A stretch of DNA of 64,000 nt from Siderastrea siderea (taxonomy: Eukaryota > Cnidaria > Anthozoa > Scleractinia > Rhizangiidae): NCBI GenBank assembly GCA_964030785.1, contig OZ034975.1, positions 14,952,142-15,016,141 of the forward strand, written 5' to 3'. Each line of letters begins with the position of its first letter. Within the stretch, counting starts at the first letter, position 1. Positions 26,068-37,572 of the stretch are shown in pieces. The notes beneath the pieces are model-generated. The model ran no database searches, was not told where the DNA came from, and was given only the letters and a program-made list of their open reading frames with translations. A program made the translations under genes and the position numbers.

Positions 26068-28230
26068 GACAGCAATGTCATGATCACAGTTAACTGTTTT
26101 ATTAACGGAACAGTTAATCTTATTTAACTCATACAAGGGTCACATTTCAGAAACAGAAAACGTGACACAATTGGTGAAAAACGGAACAGCAGTTACAACT
26201 CAACAAAAATGCAAAAAACACTAACTGTAATAAGATATTTCAAGCTCTATATAACAAGTAACAAGTAACAAATATACAGGTATATAGTCGACTCCCGCTT
26301 TCCTGAAAACTCAGGCGCAATCACAGAATTATTATTCCTTTTGAAAGCCGAGGGAAATACATTTTCTTTTAAAGGTATCATTATTCATGTTCAAATCGCA
26401 GTAAACGAAAGGTAAGGTATCGTGACAACAGCTTCTACCCTTGAATGGGATACTAGTCCATCACAGCATTACCACGGCAGTTTTGGCCAGGACATGTCCC
26501 CATTTATACACCTGGTCATTGTTAGAGAATGTGGAGAAAAGGTTTCTTGCCTATCGACACAATAATCCAATTGCAGTGATGAACTTACAAGTAGCATCGA
26601 ACCACGAACACTCTAAACTTCTGGGCCCAGTTTTCAAACCAGGTTAAGCAAACCCAGGATTAGCGTCTATTTAAAAATTCACTCTTAATCCACAGCGGCG
26701 TGGATTTCAGTAAAATATTTTATGCTATCCCTCTGGAATGTTCATATCTTTTCAAACAAATTTAACAGGGACTAGTTACTGTTGTCAGCGGTAGCTCAGT
26801 TTGATGGGCTAGAACAAAAGACACACACCTTTTGTCTGGATAAATTTTGGCTATGTGCAAGCAACACATAGCCGCTTTAATATTCCAAAATTCACTGCAA
26901 AAATTAACGACACAATAAAACAAAGCTACGCCCATCAAGGGTGAGGGCAATGAACCGCACCCCTAACATATAAGGAAACAGAGGGAGGAAACGACAATGT
27001 GGGAGGAGGTGGGTTAGAATTGTAGCTCCGAAACTCAACAAATTGCTTGAGGCTAGATCGCTAAAAGCACATGGCATACAGGTCTAGAAGGTATACCCAT
27101 TAACCAATTCAAGGATACCCCTAGAGAATTCCCTTCCCTTACGTCCTTAAAATTGAAGTTAATCAATGACAGCGAGGGATATCATAAAATTTTTATTGTT
27201 AGGCCAATAATACCTTTCACTTCACAATTTGAGTTTGGCTGCTTTTTTTAATTCTCACGTATAACTTAGCAGCGGTAACGCTTTTAAACAATATAATCAG
27301 AAATCGTGGACAATATTATACCAACTTTAGCGCTAATCAGGTTTCGAACAACCGGCCCCCCATGAAAAAAGTCCGACGCGCTATTAAACCACAACAGCAC
27401 TACGCCTAACTACGCACCCTGTCTAACAGTATCCAAGGAAAACGTGTCTCACATACAAGATGTCACTTTGGAGACAGCCCAGCAAAACCCAAACCCAAGG
27501 AAAACGTGTTTCTATACAAGGTAAGAAACGATAACTGCTGTTGGCAGTCTTCTGTACTACAAAACTGTAACGTAAACAACTTTTAAATACATCCCTTAAT
27601 CTCTAATATTTTAACTGCCAATGTGCTATATACTACTTGAAGACAATCTTTCCAGGAAAGTTTTCCACCGTATGTGCTAATTCAAACTCACAAATAATAA
27701 CCACAATTTAAACACAACTGTAGCAAAAAAAATGTTCTTGTTCTCTCTCACCATAGTTCACGTCTACAGGCCAGTTGCATGATCAAATATTATCTCATAA
27801 TTCTAACATGATGACTGAGCAAAAGGTTTCACTACCAACGACTATCATTTTGCAGTAAGTAAATTGAATCCATAAGAACAGATGATTTTCAGCCTGAATT
27901 GTGGCTTCCTTCCAAAAAGGTACTTGAATATTTGACAATCCTTTGAACATTGTAAGGAAACTTAAAAATGGTTAAGGTGGTACCATTGTGTTCAATCAAA
28001 AGATGTAACTTTTTGATGACATAAAAGGACAAACGGACAGACAGCAGAATCCTTTTGAATGCTATACATCCTATAGAGAGACCAACCTGTTTTTAGTTGG
28101 ATTAATGTCTCCAATTTTTAATAAAGGAAATAAGGTTGCAATTAAACAGTTGTCCTTTCATGTACCCTCAAAATACTTTCCACAAATACATTTCCCCTAT
28201 TTTTCTATATTATAAGGTTGAGACAAAGAC
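26068..28230. repeat. 3' flank of zinc-finger gene A, paralogous to 43290-45910
   Basis: Collinear similarity with 43290 onward: ACAGCAATGTCATGATCACAG (26071/43294), the repeat at 26440/43685, GTCTAACAGTATCCA (27420/44037), ATCTTTCCAGGAAA (27648/44448), and GACAGACAGCAGAATCC just before the gene's end (28040/45747). I see no other gene. An old segmental duplication including the zinc-finger gene explains it. Confidence 0.6.
26440..26640. repeat. SINE-like dispersed repeat
   Basis: Contains GGGATACTAGTCCATCACAG, CATTTATACACCTGG and GGTTTCTTGCC blocks, shared with 43685-43880; a short piece (GATGGGATGCTAGTTCATTG) is at about 29692. Confidence 0.5.
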
Positions 28231-29001
28231 CTATTGAGGGCAAACATTTTCCAGAATCATAACTTCATCACTGCCAGTTCTTACAAACCTTGGTCTCGTC
28301 ATATGTTTATACATGTGGTAGAGAATTCCACAATAATTATGGCAATATTCTTGGCACATCCAGCAGGTGAATCTTTCTTTGTCTGTAGCAGAACGTTTGC
28401 TGCAATTATGCCTCTTTAGAATGCTGTCATCATTGAAGCATTTGTCACATAGGTTGCACTTGTGAAGCGAATCATCATGATTTGCTCTGTTGTGATATTG
28501 CAGACTCGCCTTAACAGTGAAGCATTTGTCACAGTGAGTACATTTGTATAGTTTCTCACCAGTGTGCACCCTCAAGTGAGTTTTCCAATTTGTTAATTGG
28601 TTGAAACGTTTGTCACATTGAGTACACTTGTACGGTCGCTCACCACTGTGAATCCTCGTGTGGATTTTCAATGTCGATGACTGTCTAAAGCATTTGTCAC
28701 ATTGAGTACACTTGTACGGTCTCTCACCACTGTGAATCCTCATATGGATTTTCAAATATGATGGCAGTTTAAAACACTTGTCACATTGAGTACATTTGTA
28801 TGACTTTTCATTACTGTGTGTCCTCAGGTGACATCTCAAAGCTGATGAATTGTTAAAGCATTTGTCACATTGAGTACACTTGTACGGTCTGTCACCATTG
28901 TGTATCCTTAGGTGTACTTTAAGGTTTGACTGGCGATTAAAGTTCTTGTCGCAAGTATTACATTTGAAAGGTTTCCTTCCAGTATTCTTCTGAGCATTCA
29001 T
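28231..29001 (-). CDS. C2H2 zinc-finger protein A (intact final exon)
   Basis: A 256-aa frame starting MNAQKNTGRKPFKC. It has five or six canonical Kruppel-type fingers with HSGERPYKC linkers (CTQCDKCF...H.R.H), then divergent ones (CTHCDKCFTVKASL, CNLCDKCFNDDS with the second His lost) and a C-terminal CWMCQEYCH...HMYKH finger. Such proteins bind DNA in the nucleus; no target can be inferred. A pyrimidine tract with TCTCACAAG just upstream of the ATG on the minus strand could be a splice acceptor, so this may be the last exon of a longer gene. It is the unbroken relative of the tandem copies at 45920-54343. Confidence 0.8.
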   Translation of the reverse strand: MNAQKNTGRKPFKCNTCDKNFNRQSNLKVHLRIHNGDRPYKCTQCDKCFNNSSALRCHLRTHSNEKSYKCTQCDKCFKLPSYLKIHMRIHSGERPYKCTQCDKCFRQSSTLKIHTRIHSGERPYKCTQCDKRFNQLTNWKTHLRVHTGEKLYKCTHCDKCFTVKASLQYHNRANHDDSLHKCNLCDKCFNDDSILKRHNCSKRSATDKERFTCWMCQEYCHNYCGILYHMYKHMTRPRFVRTGSDEVMILENVCPQ

Positions 29002-30194
29002 TTCTGCTTTGTCTTGTGAGAGAATTTCTTAAGAAGACAACAGCCATTCCATTAGCAAGCAAAAAAACTATAATTCAAATATATTTTACCTTTTATAAAA
29101 AGCTGCTTAGTCGTTATTAATATTTCCTTTTATACAAAGCCAGAATATATTTTTCCAGCATAAACATTTCCTGTGCCAAAATCTAATATTTTCCTTTTCT
29201 CCCCATACGTGAGTGTTAGATTTTAATACAAAAATTGCTTATAAACAGCAACACTTAAAGAATTTACAAATCTTAGTAGGAATTTCACTTGAGAGGTTTT
29301 GAGAAAGATTTGAGTTTTCTAGATAGGTTTTAATGCAAAGAGGTGTTCTAAACTATTCCTAACTAGAATGGTTTTAACTGATGGCAGTCAAAATGAAACC
29401 GGCAGTTCAACTGAGTTCAGAATTCATGTGTTATTTTTCCAATTAATATTGCTTTGCTTATGTTTTAAGAAACGTCTTCAAGTTGTGGCATGATGCTGTC
29501 ACCCTGTGTGCCCTACTGACTGTTCAAAGTCTCATGGTTAAGAACACTTTCAGCGTACACATAGAATTAGGATTAATAGGTTATGTTCCAAGATAAGTCA
29601 TTCGGGCCACAGGAAGCCCAGAGGGGGCTGATGTGTAATTCCAGTTTTTGAAGAATGAACCAGTACAAGAAGAGGTAGTAGTCTCTCCCTCGATGGGATG
29701 CTAGTTCATTGCAAAGTACTAGATACCCCTCACTTAAGGTCATTTCCCCGAAATAAAATTAAGATACGATTTAAACTTTCACAAATGCTTTGAAATATAA
29801 AATAAAAAGAAGAGGTCCCCATGTTCGTTTACAAGATATTATCATCTCAAGTTACCCCCTAATTCATTGCATTTTTGCCTTACGAACACGTTTGTTTGAT
29901 CAGTTTACGCTACTTTCCATAGGAAGAGGAAGCACAAGATTAAAGCAAATCTTGAAACAATGTACTAGCTGTAAAATATCGATAACAAGGAGCAATTTAC
30001 TAGACGTTTTATGGCAGATGCTCCAAGCATCAGACAAAATTGACTTAAAACCTTCCTTACGTGCATGTTCTCAAGGTCATGATTTCGACCAGGTGTTTTT
30101 CTTTTAACTCTTTAAACAAAAAGACGATGAATGGAAGGTTTAAAATATTTGGTGAGCTTAGCCTCATATATAGGAAACCCATTACTCCCTGGAA
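29002..30194. other. No gene seen
   Basis: AT-rich 5' flank of zinc-finger gene A. No exon or repeat was recognised apart from the short SINE-like piece near 29692. Confidence 0.4.
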
Positions 30195-30727
30195 GAACAT
30201 CGTCCCCAGGGCCTTCTCCTCATTCAAAATGGCAGTCGGAGAAACCCCTGGCCAAGGCTGCTAAAGTGGCTCCAATTAAAAGTTCGTTAGAATTTCGTCA
30301 CGCAAACACGATGAAATGTCTTCGTTTTGTTTCTAAATCTAAATCTTATACTGTGCAAATCTTCCTCATGGGATATATGTGCACAGGGAACGGTCAGCGG
30401 TTAGTCAGTCATAGTAATGGCTTTTACTGATGAAATTGTTAATGTTTTGGTCTCGCATGAGGGTGGACTTCAAGCAGTCAACAGAAGAAGCATTCCAAAT
30501 ATGAGGAGGCAGATGATTCCACTCTGGGACAGTGCATGGAATAATGGTTTCCGATTGCAGTAAAACAAACGGGGCTGCCAGATGCTGGAAACAACCTCCA
30601 AAAAAGCCAATTTATTATGTGTCACGCGACAAAATACTCCACGATTCGTGGAGTATTTCAGCAGCTTTGGCCAGGGGTTTCTCCGACCGCCATTTTGAAT
30701 GAGGAGAAGGCCCTGGGGACGAGGTTG
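30195..30727. mobile_element. Foldback element, CGTCCCCAGGGCC ends, copy 1
   Basis: About 70-base inverted arms: CGTCCCCAGGGCCTTCTCC...GGAGAAACCCCTGGCCA at the left and the complement at 30655-30725. A shorter copy with clear target duplication is at 57200-57521. No coding content. Confidence 0.65.
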
Positions 30728-32730
30728 TCCCTACTGACGCAACAAATCGTGTGCAGTAAGGATGCGTAATGCAATACAGGGGAATGACCTTAAACACCTG
30801 ACTAATGAAAAGAGATTATTGCAGAAACTAAATTTTTTGTCTAAAAAACCCTGTCCATACAAAATATGGACCTCTGGCAATAAAGAAAACAACAACAACT
30901 GAACAACAAAATTCAAATTCAATCGCAGGTTATGCAACTTGTCTTATATACGAATTAATAGAATTAACTCATGGATTTGAATTTGTGGGAGGCACTGCAG
31001 TGACCTATCCATTCAAGGCCACTGGCCTTGTGTGTGCTGTTTGTGAGACTATACCTATCCACCAAAAAACACAAGGTCCATTCAAAAACAAAAAAGCTTT
31101 TCCCTTGTGTAATCACTACATACAGACTACAAGAACTTATCCTGGTTTGCAACAAGTCCGCGTGTTGCATGGTGTAAGCTGATTTTTACAAAGGAACCCA
31201 AATATAACAGACCCCTTTATAATGAAGTCCCCACCATAACAAATGATATTTAGCAAAATGTACAGAACAGAAACCTGATATTCTTAAAGAAGAATGAATT
31301 CTCCAATAATTATGATAAACATTACAAATAAATGTCATTACGTAACTGATACTGAATGCATGCATGATAGTAGATCAACTAGTGAGTTGAATGCCTACAA
31401 ATAGCCACAAATCTCTTCATTCAAAACTCGATAGTTATCTTTTGATCTAACTGCAACATACAAAACACTGTCCAATTTTGGGGCAAACTAATCACCAGAC
31501 AAACCCTTATATAACAAACTACAGCGAACATTACAGCGAACACATTTTCCCAGTCCCTTTGCACTTTGTTAATGGTTATGCATGGTTCAGTTCTAGCCGT
31601 TACCATCCCCCCCCCCACCCTCAGGCACACCCCTGGAAAAATCCAGCCCTTCTGGCCTGGGGATTTTCCAGTGGTCTTGTAAAAGGGGTTTGGGGATGAA
31701 TCGAGGTAACTGAAAAACTAACTGCTCACAGGGCTGAAAATTAACTTCAGTGCTTGGTCACCAGTTGGGCTAGCATCCCTGAATTCTTTGTGGCCCTGGC
31801 CAAAATACAGACTGTCAACTTACATTTGACCAGTACTGTAAAGTAACCCTCAGATTTCCTCTAGTAACACCAAAAAAATTTTAAACCATTTTTACTTGAA
31901 TAAACACCCGACGGCTTTTCACTTGTGCCCCAGAAATGGATTAATTGTTCAAACCCAGGTGAAAAGTAAGTCTAATTTATATTGAGCAGTGCAAAATGAT
32001 CACCGATATTAATGTTTGAAAATGTACCACATAGAACTCCGGGTAGGTCTGGAGTGAGGTGTCAATAAAATCAAAATGGTGTCTAAAAATGGGAGCGACC
32101 TAAAAACTCGATCAGGAATTTTGCACTTTAGAACTAAACGTTTACTACAATTGACGAACTTAAGAGTCGAGGAAAGAAAAGAAAGAAAAAAGGGTACTCC
32201 GAGGAAAGAACATTTTATTTTATTGTTATTTTTATTCTTTTTGTACTTCTCAAATCGTAGTCGCCATTCAGGCCATCAAACATCAACTTTTTGCGGCCCT
32301 GGACACTTTTTAACTGCCACGGGTGACCATGGGAGCGCAAAGTTAACCCTGTGATCATGCAATGAATTATGGGTGTGCCGACACAATGCCATCTAACCTC
32401 GTGGACAAGTCCACATATTTCGCACTTAACTTTGATCAGTTTGTGACCAAACGACTGGAAAAAAATAGTGCCTATTACATGAGCTTACATGTAAGAGTAA
32501 ACCTAAATGTAAATGATCTAAAAAACTCCCCAAAATACCTTGGGAGTTTTTTAAGATCATTTTGGGCATTTTCTGTGGGCAATTATTATATTTGGCCAAA
32601 CAAGTATTAAAATATACAAATGTAGGTTCCACTTTTCCTAGATTCAAAGGCAACTATTCAATAAAAGTGGAAAAACTATGTATAAATTACAACATAAGCC
32701 TTGACATTCGTGGCACGAAATCATTGTTTG
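30728..32730. other. No gene seen; small hairpin
   Basis: Mostly unique AT-rich sequence. A palindrome GATCTAAAAAACTCCC...GGGAGTTTTTTAAGATC lies at about 32514-32557. C-rich run at 31600. Confidence 0.4.
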
Positions 32731-32944
32731 TTAACCCTTTCACTCCTAAAGTGGCCAAAGCAAAAAATTCACCAAAAATTCTAAATCTCCTTTTGGAAAA
32801 TTCTAAGAAATAAATAGTCCTATGCAAAAGTTCTGCCAAAGAGGTTTCATTTGAATGGTAGCATGATAGGATTTTGTCAACAGATTAAAAAGTTAGAGTG
32901 ACAAATCATCTCACCATAACTTGGTCTAGGAATGAAAGGGTTAA
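32731..32944. mobile_element. MITE, TTAACCCTTTCACTCCTA ends
   Basis: Terminal inverted repeats TTAACCCTTTCACTCCTA and TAGGAATGAAAGGGTTAA (one mismatch) bound a 214-base AT-rich element. The target may be TTAA. Confidence 0.7.
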
Positions 32945-34269
32945 TAAAGTTTAATTTCACTAGTACGGCTGTCTTTGTCAATATTAGAATAATATATACC
33001 GGTTATTTATACTGAAAACCATACTGGGTTGATTTCATTGGATTAGCTTGTCTTATTCAACCTGCCCTTCACAAAAGGTATTTACTAGACAGGAGGGTCT
33101 ATTAGATAATGAGGGGTTTATTAAATAGGGGCATAATTTACCTCAAAATGCCTATTTCAGAGGGGTGTTTTAATATTAGATATAACTTAAAAAGTTTTTC
33201 TATCAGGGTGCTGGAATAAAAGTTTCAAAGAAACAGACATTTCGAGGCTCCTGCCTCTTCTTCAGTAGTCAAGATGCAACATTTAATCTGGATTACTTTC
33301 AGTATCTAAAGGAGAGAGTCGAGCATTCCCCCAGAAGAATTCAGAATGTTTTTTAACTTTTCTAAAAGTAAAGGTTTTGTACATTTGTATCTATTTAATG
33401 TTTTTCTTCCAAAACAAAGCAATCACTTTTACATAGTTGATGTCTAAGCCAGTCATGGGGGGTAGGGAATTGTCCCTTTTTGTGCGCCGGGGGAGGGGAA
33501 TAGAACATGAAGTAAAAGTATCCCTGGGAGTGTGCCTGGGGAGACTGTGGAATGATTATTGAACCCAGTATTTTGGGCCAAACAAAAGCAAGAGTACCCT
33601 GGGTGCCACAGGGTATTTTCTCACTAGCGTTGGGCAAAATCGGCCGGAGGTGAACACAAGCTGCAATCGGAAACCATGCAAGAAAAGCCTCTCAGTCTGG
33701 CACCCAGAGTAGGGCAAGAGTAGCTGACAGTTCAAACTCTCGCTCTCAATTGTACTCAAACTCTCATGCAATCTTGGTGACTCTCACCTGCTTTCAAAAA
33801 GCTGTCAAGAGTTTTCTCTCGTTTGGCCCAGACAGGAGAGCTGCCTCAGAGTTTTCCAATCAAAAGTTGCTGTTTTTCTTCAGCCCGCTCCAAAAAACAG
33901 CCATAACCGGTCACGTGTTGTCACGTAACAAAATCGACTCTGACAGCACAGGTAGGTAGTAGCTTTTTTCTTTTTCCTCATTAAACAAACACATTAACAG
34001 AACACATGCAGCGCCTTTATGTTAACGTGAAACAGCTAGCAGTTTGCCATGTTTGTTTTAATACAAAATGCTGCAGGGGTTGCGTGGCTTGCGAGGCTTG
34101 CATGACTTTCGCTTCCAGATTTAAAAAAATTGCCACATGGTGTAATAACTTCCTTTAGCTGCTGCTATCGGTAGTTTGTTCGTTTGTTTGTTTGCTTGTT
34201 TCATATCCTTAATCCACAGGTCCCGTTATGTTGGAACGGATCCTGATTTTCAAGTAGTATTCATACGAC
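32945..34269. other. No gene seen; retroelement-like scraps
   Basis: GGGTTTATTAAATAGGGG-type repeat (33100-33180, also at 44640-44940) and a CATTTCGAGGCTCCTGCC segment (33238) of a kind found near Penelope-like termini. Only short unrecognised frames. Confidence 0.35.
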
Positions 34270-35060
34270 GTACGTACAAATACAAGCAGTGTGAAGCATA
34301 ATCAGTTCAAAAACCCACATAACCGACAGTGAAAAGCACTTACTACAAACAAAAGGCATTGTCCGAATGAACATGACAAGAAATCAATTGAAATCAACGG
34401 TAGAGGCTATCGAAAACATAGTGAACATATGCAACAAGCCAAACCCTCTCCAAACGCGATCGCAAAACAGAAAACACTCCGATTGAAATTCAAACCCTTC
34501 TTGTGTTGTGAGATTTACTATCTTCAGGTATTAGTGGCTCTATTACGTACCTTGAACGCAGAAAGGCAGCACAAATAAAAACAGAAACTTCCACCCTTCT
34601 TCTTTGACCACAGAAACACATGGACACCGCACAACTCGATCACGTGACTTTCATTATTGCGTTGTGTGATCCCTACCCTACCCCGGAGGAGGTGGTAGGG
34701 TAGTGTGCAGGGTAGCGTGCAGCTAAACACGTCACCCCAACCGCTATCCGCGCTAAATTTAAAACATGTGAATTATCTTGACCTATTCTTATAACCAACC
34801 CTTTTTTTTTCAAAACAAAGTTTACCAATCAATGATGTTTATACCCTATATAAGATAAGGAGGTGGAATTTCACCGAAGGTACCAGACGGAGTTCTGCGG
34901 TACGTCTCACTGACCCTTTCGTCAGCTGGCGCTCGATTTGTTATTCGCTGCAACTCTGTATGGGAGACGAAAAATCCTGTTACTTAACGACAGAACATGC
35001 GAATTGCACAGCATGATCGTGGAAATGCAAAACTGTCCAAAACCATTCTCCTCGCTAACG
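34270..35060. repeat. Dispersed repeat block, paralog of 22950-23900
   Basis: Same order of blocks as at 22950 without the two MITEs, including CACGTGAC, GTGTGATCCCTACCC (34664), CTATATAAGATAAGGAGGTG (34846) and GCGCTCGATTTG. Confidence 0.55.
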
Positions 35061-35084
35061 ATAAAACCTACACCAGAAATTAGG

Positions 35085-35215
35085 GACTTTATGGAGGGGG
35101 GAGGAACGGAAGAGGGAGGAGGGAGAAATAGCCAAAAAAAGTAGGGAGGAGGGAGAAATCGGGGCGAAAATGTAGGGAGCAGGGAGAAATAAAATGTTGG
35201 GAGTAGGGAAAGATG
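35085..35215. repeat. GGAGGGAGAAAT tandem repeats
   Basis: Repeated TAGGGAGGAGGGAGAAAT units; a similar set is at 40690-40770. Confidence 0.6.
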
Positions 35216-35912
35216 GATGAGGGGGTGATTTAATGGAATTTTAACTTGCGTGATAGCAAGGGGTGGGGCACGGGGAATCAGCTGGGAATTTGACGTCGAC
35301 GAAGATGCCCTTAGGCCTTGGGACTTACGTGGTATTTTCTAAGCCTTTATAGCTTAGCTCTAACTAGAATGTTTTTGAGAGATTTCCCTCTTCTGTACGA
35401 TAAGAGGAGGCTCCTTGAAAATTTCCTTTGACCTTGGATGGTTTTGTATAAAGTGCCATTTCTCTCTTAGTATGTTTTTGAGACCAGGTAGTGCTGGGCA
35501 GTATTGTGTTACAAAAGGCAATATTTTCTTTCGTGCGGTTTGATTTTTCTGCGTTAGAGCAGAGTGCCTGTCAGTGAATTGATCTCAGTCGCCAAGCTGC
35601 TTTAACCAGGCTAACTGGATATCCTCTAGATATCAAGTTAGACATAAGTAGTCCTTTATGTTCGCCTCAAACGTAGGTTTAAAGGGGTTTGTTCTAAGAA
35701 GCGTAAGTGCTTCCCCTTTGATAAAACCTTTTGTAACACGTGGTAGGTGGCACAAATAAAAGTTTGTGTACAGAAAAGTCTCTGTAAGATTGTAATGCGT
35801 TCACACGTCCAGCAGGGATTCTTTATAATAAACACCTCTGCCCTTTGTGCACGTTCTTGTCAAGGAATGTGATTTCTTCCTCTGAGATTTCAGCCGTAAA
35901 TTTGATAGTGGG

Positions 35913-36968
35913 ATGAAACCAGAAACTCATAAGGACTTGAAACGTGTAACTCGCATATATAGGTTTTGAACGATGCTCGTAATTATTCATTTTCGCAAGT
36001 ACCATATTTGGAACATGAAGATAGAGAGAACTGACCAATCAATCTTCGTGAACGACGTGACATAATTTTACACCAAGTTCGCGCACTTGTTCATAGATTA
36101 ATGGCCGACAAACTGGGGAAAATAAAGCCGAATAACTTTCAAACGTAGGAACGACAAAGCGAAAAGAAATACCGGTTTCGAAGACCAAGCAGGAAATTTT
36201 TGAGGCAAAAAATTTAGTAATTGAAACAACATGGAGCAAAGCGCTTGGGTAAGAACTAAATTAGACTGTGAAACCAAACCAAAATAGTCTGTCGTTGTTT
36301 TATGTTTTCAGTCCGGCTTCTTTCCCCGTCGCACTCTCAACAAATGTTCACAAAAGGTAGATTTTATACGGAAAACTTTTGACACCGAAATATCAAGACA
36401 TGATACAAAAATAAAACAGTAAAATTGAAGAGAACTGACCGTTTGATAATATTGAAGTGTCATACGTTTTCAGTGATTCGCTACCAAAATCAAGCTAAAT
36501 AAGCTAAATAAGAAAGGGCGACTTTTCCTTCGGCTTCGGCTATATACTACAAAAATAACATCGTTTTACCTGCAGTCGATGTAGCTCTGAGTTCAAGTAG
36601 CTCCAAATGTTCAAATAAAGAGAACGTAATACAAAATAAGTTGAATGATCGCTTTCCCAGTTGTTTGGTTCATTGTCAACATGTTTTTTTGCCACATCCC
36701 GTCCGCTGCCTCTGAACCTGGAACCACTACGTTTTGTGTTCGTTTCAACTCTCCATCTACAATGTTAAAATCATACAGCTTCAATCCGCTTTGGGCGATG
36801 AATACAACAAGTTTTTCAGGAAACATCAAACCTGTACCACATTTTAGAACCAATAATTGTACGACTTTTGCGAAAAACTTATTCCCGGACGTTCACTTCG
36901 GAGAAGTTTCATTGATCCATACAGGTTTGCAAAGAAACGCTGCAACACTTCGCAACACTTCGTGCGTG

Positions 36969-37003
<35 letters not shown>

Positions 37004-37072
37004 AAAAATCAATATTTACGAGCATCGAACGCGAGTTACACGTTTCAACTCCTTATGATTTTCTGATGAAAC
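35913..37072. mobile_element. Foldback insertion in Penelope-like element 2
   Basis: A 1146-base insert (35920-37065) with inverted ends CAGAAACTCATAAGGACTTG and the complement of CAACTCCTTATGATTTTCTG. It is flanked by ATGAAAC on both sides (35913-35919, 37066-37072). Removing it rejoins the RT sequence just before HPTIKFT. The arms are about 95 bases. No transposase frame is inside. Confidence 0.7.
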
Positions 37073-37572
37073 TTATTTGCCTGCTTAATAAAGTCAATTG
37101 CACTTCACCTTTTGTTATTTCCCACAGTGAAAACACGTCATTGATGAATCTTTTCCACACTAGCGGTTTATAGGTACTCTGTCTAAGGATTTCGTTCTCA
37201 TTGTTGGCCATTAAACTGTTAGCAAATTAAAACTACGGCCATTTTCGTTTCCATAGCAGTACCATGGGTTTGTAAGTAATCTTTTCCAATGAATTGGAAA
37301 GAGTTTTACTTAGGAATAAGACTAAGCATTTCTCTGAGGTATCCGACTGGAATGGGAGGCTTGTTATCCTAAAAATGTTGGTATACTTGGCATACCGTTT
37401 TTGCTGATCCCCTCTTCTTGTGGTATGTTTGTGTAGAGGCTAGTGACGTCCCTTGAGACTAGGATAACGTTGCCAGGCACTTTTGTCATTTCCACAAAAT
37501 TTATTAAGTCTGTTGTATCTTTGTGATACAAGTTTTGTGATCGTGCTATAGGCTGAACGAGTCTATCAACGA

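Noticed and set aside
26785..26830. GGTAGCTCAGTTTGATGGGC resembles a tRNA A box
   Set aside because: No B box or cloverleaf follows within 100 bases.
33225..33275. Minus strand CTGAAGA...GAGGC/GCCTC...GAAATGTC resembles a hammerhead ribozyme core as found in Penelope-like ends
   Set aside because: One unpaired base at stem II and no convincing stems I and III; below the standard for a call. Infernal with hammerhead models would decide.
36645..37058. 137-aa plus frame
   Set aside because: It lies within the foldback insertion, has no recognisable motif and ends in the inverted arm; likely chance.
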